Shown piece by piece: positions 57,435 to 64,000 of a DNA stretch of 64,000 bases; position 1 is the first letter of the stretch, and every line of letters begins with the position of its first letter. The position numbers and the translations under genes are program-made. A model generated the notes under the pieces. It made no database searches. It worked only from the letters and a program-made list of their open reading frames with translations, and was not told where the DNA came from. Source of the DNA: Phoronis australis (Eukaryota > Phoronida > Phoronidae); NCBI GenBank assembly GCA_002633005.1, contig NMRA01000020.1, positions 151,621-215,620 of the forward strand, written 5' to 3'.

Positions 57435-58475
57435 ACCGCAAAATATGTCGAATCCATCTCAAAACGGGAAAATGTCATTGTTTCTTTAATAGAAAGCTAT
57501 TTACCAAATCCAATAAAAATCCGTCAAGGAACTTAGAAGTAAAAGAGGAAAACAAAAAAATGAAATTGCCACTAGGGGGCACAGATTCGTTGGAAAGTCA
57601 TCGTCGTCCGTTGTTAACTTCACATAAATACACTTACTAAAATTAATCAAGATCCTGCAGTGGGCTTAAGAGATACAGCTATGGGCGCAAAAAACAAAAC
57701 TGCAACTAGGAGGTGCCACATAACAGTAGTCGATGTCGTTGGAAAATCATCATTAATCGTCCTCTTCACACTAAGAACATATATGCTAATTTTCAAAATT
57801 ATGCTTAGAGTGGTTTGGTTGACAGAGGGGCGGAAGCCAAAAACAGACTAGGAAACAATAAAAATGGCCCTTAGATGGCGTAAAATATGTCAAATCATCC
57901 AAAAACGCCGTTTCTGTAATAGAAAGCTGTTTACCAAATTTCATAAAAATCCATCAAGGAACTTCAGAGAAACATGGGAAAATGGAAAAAATGAAATTGC
58001 CACTAGGGGGCAGAGCGTTTGTTGGATCCGTCTGAAAGTCGTCGTCGTCAGCTGTCAACTTCATGTAAATACACTTGCTAAATTTAATATAGATCCTGCA
58101 ATGGGTTTAGTAGAAACAGCCATGGGCGCTACAAAAAACAAAACTGCCACTAGCGGGAGTCAAAGTCGTCGAAAGGTAATCGTCAACCGTTCTCTTCACA
58201 CTAAAAACATATATGCCAATTTTCACAATCATTCTATGGATGGTTTGTTTGATAGAGGGGCAGACTCGAAAACAGTAAAAATGGCCACTGGGTGGGACAA
58301 AATACCTCAAATACATCCGAAAATGGGAGGATGACGCCATCTCCCTAATAGATTGTTATGTGCCAAATTTCATGAAAATCCGTTGAGGAGCTTTGAAGAT
58401 ACAGAGGTAAATGTATAAAACTAGGATTGCCACTAGGGGGCAACCAGTTGTTGTATCCATCCGAAATGTTTCGTC
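57435..58475. repeat. Tandem array, ~430 bp unit, about 2.4 copies, with CTCF-like motifs
   Basis: The block aaaatatgtc-aatc recurs near 57440, 57882 and, as aaaatacctcaaat, near 58301. The 14-mer gccactagggggca occurs at 57568, 57999 and 58429, a period of 431 and 430. A variant (caactaggaggtgcca, ccactagcgggagtca) occurs once more in each full unit, near 57703 and 58145. A 156-codon plus-strand frame here follows the repeat and is not supported as a gene. Confidence 0.88.
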
Positions 58476-60097
58476 CTCTGTCATGTGGGCTCATAAAAAC
58501 CCGTGTTCCATTCAGAAATTGATGAGGTGCACATCTGAATACGGCTGACCGACAAGTCAGAGATGACTGCATGGCAAAAAGTACTGAATAAGTGAAAAAT
58601 TATGATCAACTGCCATTACAATTTTAAAGAGAAGTGAACTGTATTGTCAGCTTTTGAGTCGTTGGGTATAATCATGAGTGGAGCTTCTTTCCATACTTAG
58701 AAAATATTTTGACGTAAATATTAAAATACAAATGACGGCAAGCAATCACCTCAGGGATGGTCGCCATCATTGCTCTGGCATAATCTACTACCTTCAATGG
58801 CGACCCGAGCAGACTAGTGGAAAGGCAAATCTGGTCACGATTTCACCAGCTCTCACAAGTCATATGTACTAAAGATGTGTATAAAGATGGGTCACCTTTT
58901 GAAGAAGTATGGTACATGTACATACTTTTTCGTGGTCTCATCACAATTTTAACATGGTTGCAATTTTCAAAGTCCAGCAGCCCATCCTAACCCGCTAACC
59001 GGATAGGTCTATCAGGTTTGTGTACCTGGCAGTCAGTAAGTCGAAAGTTGTCAGCGAGAGTTAATACAATATTCTGAACTGAAGTTATGACCTGTTGACC
59101 CAAGCCAACAGTTGTGATAAATATGAAGTAACTTTTTAGTAATTGCTACTAATATCTTACTTGCACCATAAGGGAGTAAGAAATCAAACTGGCGAAAAAT
59201 CTTTTGCGACATGCGAAAGTCAACGCCCCGTTCAATCTTCTGCTTTGTTCTAGATGTGTTCTGGATAACAGCACGTCAATTTTTGTCTAAAGCCAAGTCC
59301 AAACTCATGTCGATGTGTAAAACATATAACGGCGCATTTCCATTTGTTTGCCAGTCCAGCCTCCTCTCTTCAGCTCTGGCAAGAATCAACTGTAATTCCA
59401 ATATACTTTTAAACTTCTGTGGCACTTTGCACGACCTCAGACAACTTCTGACGTCTTTAACACAGCTAATGAAGGCCACATTTCCTCCGAGATCCCACTT
59501 TAGTAACGAAAATTGACCTAATGTACAAGAAGGAAATTCCTCCCTATTCTTTGCAGTGACAGGAAGTGCATGTGATGTCGAACCCTAAAGTGCTATTGGT
59601 AAAATTAAACAGAATGTTTCAGAAAATTGGGGTCTCAAAAGTTAAATTTAAATTTTTGTGATATTGCATTGTTGATATTAGATCATATATTTTAAGTGAT
59701 ATCTCTGAATTAAAAGAGTGGCATCAATTCTCTTGTCAGTCAGAGTAAGGCCACATCACAAAAATGCCCAACTTTGAGGGCCACGTTCAGCACTAAATAT
59801 ATAAGAAACAAGTTTTTTTAAAAACAATTATCAAAGATCAGTCTTAGAAGTGTCTACAAAGAGAATTTCAACTTCAAATACATTCCGATATAGCAGGCAG
59901 GTTAAGCAACATCTTGCCACTTGTGACTGGCCTGAAAAGTGGTCTCGGAGCTTTCTCCCCTGCTGGAAATTTAAATGTTCCTATGAGTTTCAAATTTTAT
60001 TTTCTTACTAACCTTACATGAGTCTTTATGACCATCAATGTCGAACTTTGTCACCAGTTTTCCAAGTTTGATCTTTTGCCGTTCCAAAAGAGCAGTT
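58476..60097. other. Stretch without a recognised gene
   Basis: No exon, repeat or RNA gene was recognised. It ends where the RNase-H LINE remnant begins. Confidence 0.4.
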
Positions 60098-61000
60098 TTA
60101 CTGACATGAAAAAAAGGCAAAATATGCCTTTATAGGCAAATAGGTCATATCTCGGTAACCAAAGGTCATTGAGTGCAAATATTGCAGCAGTGTACATGTA
60201 CTTTGGGCCAGCATCCCAACACATGCACAAATATTATCTGTGTATGAATTTTTGAGTATATAGTGATTTTTCATTTTCATATGGTTTTTATATGGAATCA
60301 TTCTTAAGATGTCGAAGGTAGGGCAGGCCTGCAGTAAATGCTCAGGTGTCTGAGGGCCAGTGCCACATGAGCCTTCTTCAGTCCCCCGACGTAGGCGTTC
60401 CCTCCAGGCATTTCTAAAGTGACTTCGTAGGAGGGGTTTTACTTCTCCATACGATGATGGGTGCCCCGTCTGCTCCAGTTTGCTTACTTCCTTGGAGAGT
60501 CTGTCTGCTTCATCGTTGCCGCTGATGCCGCATTGGGGGGCAATCCATTGCAGCACAACAGTGGTTTTGCTGCAGAGGATGTGCATCTCCTGCTTGATGT
60601 ATGTCTCTTCTTCTCGCATGAAGGCTCTGCAGGAGAGATTGGCAGTCTGTGAGAAAGACTTTCTGATCCGGGAGCCTTGTTTGCTGGTTCAGTGGATGCG
60701 TTGCAAGGTACATGCCATTTTCCTCAGCTCTGTAGTTGGTGGAGTGAAGGTGTGTGGCAACAGACTTGCATAGAGAGCTACCGTCTGTGTATATGATGAA
60801 TAGACCACCTCATCCCTTTCTGACATTCTCAACAGAGCCATTAGTATAGACTCGGGTCCAGGTGGTGGTGGAATAGTCTGTCCAGAGTTTCTAAGGTGAG
60901 GGCCTTCAGGACTGCCTCCAGTTGTGTCTGCTTTGCTCCTATCTCAGTAATGTCAAAGATGATAAGAGGAACGTCCAGCTACCATTCGTCAAAGTCTTAG
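60098..61000 (-). mobile_element. LINE remnant: RNase H domain of a non-LTR retrotransposon
   Basis: In minus-strand order: a YTNGS-like then YTDGSS segment (catalytic D), NYRAEENGMYLA (catalytic E region), VFLTDCQSLLQSL (catalytic D), then VVLQWIAPQCGISGNDEADR with LSKEVSKLE, and finally TGPQTPEHLLQACPTFDILR. This order is the RNase H domain and tail of non-LTR retrotransposons. The pieces lie in different frames, so the copy is dead. Its 5' part (reverse transcriptase) is missing; the next element begins at about 61080 in the opposite direction. Confidence 0.85.
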
Positions 61001-61079
61001 AGCATTTCGAGTGACGTGTTTCCGGTTAAGCAGTATGGCCGCTTAATTTTCACCGTGCGGCTGAGTACTCCTAATTTTT

Positions 61080-64000
61080 GTCTGACAGTTCAATATGCTC
61101 AGGGGATAGAAGTCAAACCAGGAGAAGATGACGTATTTTCACCCGCAGAATCATAACCAACTTGGTTTACAAGCTCCCAGAAAACGTGGATACATTTTGT
61201 AACACGTTAGATGATGTGAAAACTAGACCATTCGAAACCGGTTGAAGCACTTGATATGACTGAGAAAAATTGTGTGGAGTTGAACAGACTCAAAAGTGAA
61301 AATACCGTATTCACTAATCGTGTGAACAACCTGCAATGTTATTGATGTTGGAGCCCAATCTAGAAGAAGTAATTTACAGTTCGCAGGGGTTCGAGAGTAG
61401 CAGAATGAGTCGTGGGCGGACACAGAAAATTAACTAAAAGATTTGATGACAGCGCATAAGTTGATCGAAAACACCAAAAACTTCAGTCTTGAGCAAGTTC
61501 ACCGGATTAAACCAAAGCGGGTTGGTAAATTACGAGTTATACTTGCGAAATTTATTCACTTTAAAGACAGAGATGTTGTGTGTAAAAATCGATTTAATAC
61601 GGATGCCCGAAAAATGAACTATAGATTAATGAAGACATGGTTTTCTTGTTTTGGATGGACGACATATTGGGTTTGGCTTAACCTATTTGTTTATTTACAT
61701 ATATTAAGGAAATATCGCAATTTTTCTAGAGTAAAATGTCTTATATAAATGCTGTCTCACTTAACTGTAGAGGTCTGGCAGACAAAATGAAGAGAAAAGA
61801 TTATTTTAGGCGGTTTAGAAAAGACAATTTTCATATCAGCGTAAACTACTAGAGGAGTTGCTACATTGTTTAATAATAATTTTGAGTATGTTGTTCTTCG
61901 TCAGGTTATTGACCCAGCGGGTAATGATCTAGGTTTAGACATTACTATCAATAATGATATTAAATCTACGCTGGTTAACATATACGGTCCAAACCAAGAC
62001 AAACCTAGATTTTTCAAAAACATAATGAAACCGATAGACGATTTTGAAAACAATACTTTTGTAATGTATGGGGACTGCAATATGATAATCGATAGCTCAA
62101 AAGAAATTTTAACATTCCAAATGCACGCAAATATGTTTTAGAGGTTGTAAAAGGAAAAAAAATTGTTGTCTTTTGGAGAGCATTTCGCCAAGATGAAAAT
62201 AGTTTCGCATGGTTTAAAAAACACCATGCGAAAATGGGTAGATTGGATTTTTTTCTGCTACGGAAGAACTTTTCTCCAGTTTTTCAGATTCTTCTATTTT
62301 GCCAGCCTATAGATCAGATCACGCCGCGGTGTTAGTTAAATTTTGCATTTGTGAAGGAAAAAGAGGGAAGGGCTATTGGAAGTTTAACAATTCATTGTTG
62401 CGTAATCCACATTTTGTCAAAACAATAAAGGACGAAACTGAAAATATTAAATTTACATATGCTGTCAGTCCGTACTCAAGAGAGTTTATTTCTCGTTGCC
62501 GAAATGAATTGAGGGTTCGAATAATTCAATTTTAATCCACAATTAAACACCAGAATATTCAGAGAGAGAACACTCTTCTGGCTAACATCGCAGAAGTTGA
62601 CGGAAAATTGAAAAAGGAACTAAGTAAATATTTTTGTAATTTAGAAAATAGTAATTATAAGGTTAAAATATAAACGCAATAAAAAAAAAAACAAAAAAAA
62701 AAAACGACGGAACGAGCATTACTAACCTAAGTGATATTTTAGAAGAACAAAAAGATTATTCTATGGAAACCTGTATGATCTTCAGGATATAGACCACGGT
62801 GCTGAAATGTTTCGATTTATAAAAGGTGAGAATTTTGCTAAAAGTGTCTCGTGAAGAAAAGTTCAGGTGATATAACTTATCATGAACCTGTTGCAAGTTT
62901 GAAGAAAACTAAAAATAATAAAAAGCCCCAGGCTTGGACGGATTTTCTGTACAATTCATTAAATTTGTTTGGAAAGACACGGGACATTTTCTTTTACGGA
63001 GTGTAAATGATGCATATGAAACAAATAATTTGTCGGTTACACAGTTACAGGGTGTTATTACTTGCATTAGATAATTTAATTTAAGGCTCTAGGAATTCAA
63101 TTTAATAATGGCCTTCATGATATCTCATCAATTAATCTTAACCAAATATTTTAGAAATTAAAAATTTGCTCAAAACTTGGAATTGTAGGGCCTTACAGTA
63201 ATTAAAATATTAACTCTACCAAAAACTTCGCATGTGTTACTCTCACTGCCCAATCCAGATGACAATATAATAAATGAACTAGAGAAACACTTCTTCAAAT
63301 TTTATTTGGAACAAAACGCTTACGTGGTATTGAACAAGGAGGCTTAAATATGGTGGATATTAAGTCCTGTGTACATAGCCTAAAATTGTCGTGGATTATA
63401 CGTCTCCTCAAAACTGATAATTCTTGGAATGTCTTTCCTGTCACTTACAAACTGGAAGAGGGATTAAATTTTGGAAGCAATTTCATTATTGTTACTGGTA
63501 ATAGATTTTGGCTGGATGTTTCCTTAGCATGGAAAAAATTTGTGACATGTTTTGTTCCGTTACCAGTATATTGAATGTGCCCTTATGGTTCAATGCAAAA
63601 CTAGAACTTGACTTTGAGAGATTTACTAAATGATGAGGGAACAATTCAGACTTATAATCATTAAAAAGAAAATTTGGTGTAAAGGAGACGTTTTTGGACC
63701 ATCACAGGCATGTGAAGTCAGTTCCGCATATTTTGTTAGATACCCTTTACCATCAGAATATGTAAAACAAAAATTCCCGACAATTTCGATTCCACTGTTG
63801 CATATCGCCAGTGCTCAAACAGGGTGCTCAAACTTTAGGAGGACATTTGTCAGAAATTTGGAAGCCCCAAATTGGCATGTAGACAATGCCCTGCATACGT
63901 GGGGAAGATATTTAAATCATACTTCTGTTGATGGTTTTGATTATTCCAAAATTTATCGATTACCGTATGTTTTAACGTTAAATTCACACTTTTAAGTATG
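61080..64000 (+). mobile_element. L1-like LINE remnant with ORF1 and ORF2 pieces, runs off the window
   Basis: ORF1 pieces at about 61230-61600 include ENTVFTNRVNNLQ, then RRSNLQFAGV in another frame, then FSLEQVHRIKPKRVGKLRVI and LAKFIHFKDRDVV, the coiled coil and RRM of L1-type ORF1. ORF2 starts at ATG 61736 with AVSLNCRGLADKMKRKD. Endonuclease pieces follow (TLVNIYGPNQDKPRF, FVMYGDCNMIID, GRLDFFL, YRSDHAAVLV). A reverse-transcriptase trace (PGLDGFSVQFIKFVWKD) is near 62930. Later come GGLNMVDIKSCVHSLKLSWI at 63343 and IYRLPYVLTLNSHF at the very end. Stops and frameshifts are many, and the ORF2 part is too short for a full element, so it carries internal deletions. Confidence 0.88.

Noticed and set aside
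57864-58334. 156-codon open frame on the plus strand
   Set aside because: It runs across the 430 bp tandem units without conserving frame between units.

Overview
The window looks like animal nuclear DNA, probably from a marine invertebrate. A cnidarian is my best guess but I cannot prove it from sequence alone. Coding sequence lies in many short exons with GT..AG introns of mostly 0.3-2.7 kb, on an AT-rich background full of small transposons, tRNA-derived SINEs, LINE and Penelope-type fragments, microsatellites and minisatellites. No prokaryotic features were seen.

Layout: 1-4.45 kb holds a decayed coding fragment, a diverged repeat tract and a MITE. From 29.5 kb down to 5.15 kb (minus strand) lies one large gene. 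I resolved 26 coding exons whose phases all join into a single 1,080-residue frame: two calponin-homology (CH) domains, a middle region, about a dozen ankyrin repeats and a short tail. Exons 24 and 25 lie in an ~820 bp block that is present twice, with a single N at the junction. The two copies cannot both be spliced in frame, so this is probably two alleles placed side by side by the assembly. From 30 to 38 kb is a transposon graveyard: two parts of a Penelope-like element, a frameshifted Myb/SANT-type gene between inverted (CA)n/(TA)n tracts, and a foldback element with ~102 bp inverted termini and a 45 bp palindrome.

From 48.93 kb down to 40.94 kb (minus strand) is a second gene: seven coding exons, about 382 residues, a predicted single-pass type II membrane protein of a family I do not recognise. 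Its introns contain a 34 bp minisatellite, a G-rich minisatellite, a LINE 3' fragment and a 161 bp MITE. A small secreted cysteine-containing protein is predicted at 52.19-52.53 kb (minus). The rest, up to 64 kb, holds SINEs, an AAT/AAC-type microsatellite, a second copy of the first MITE, a ~430 bp tandem array carrying CTCF-like motifs, an RNase-H-bearing LINE remnant (minus) and an L1-like LINE remnant (plus) that runs off the window.

The genes show no operon-like coupling. The large gene looks cytoskeletal (tandem CH plus ankyrin scaffold); the other two look like secretory-pathway products. These roles are inferred from domains only.
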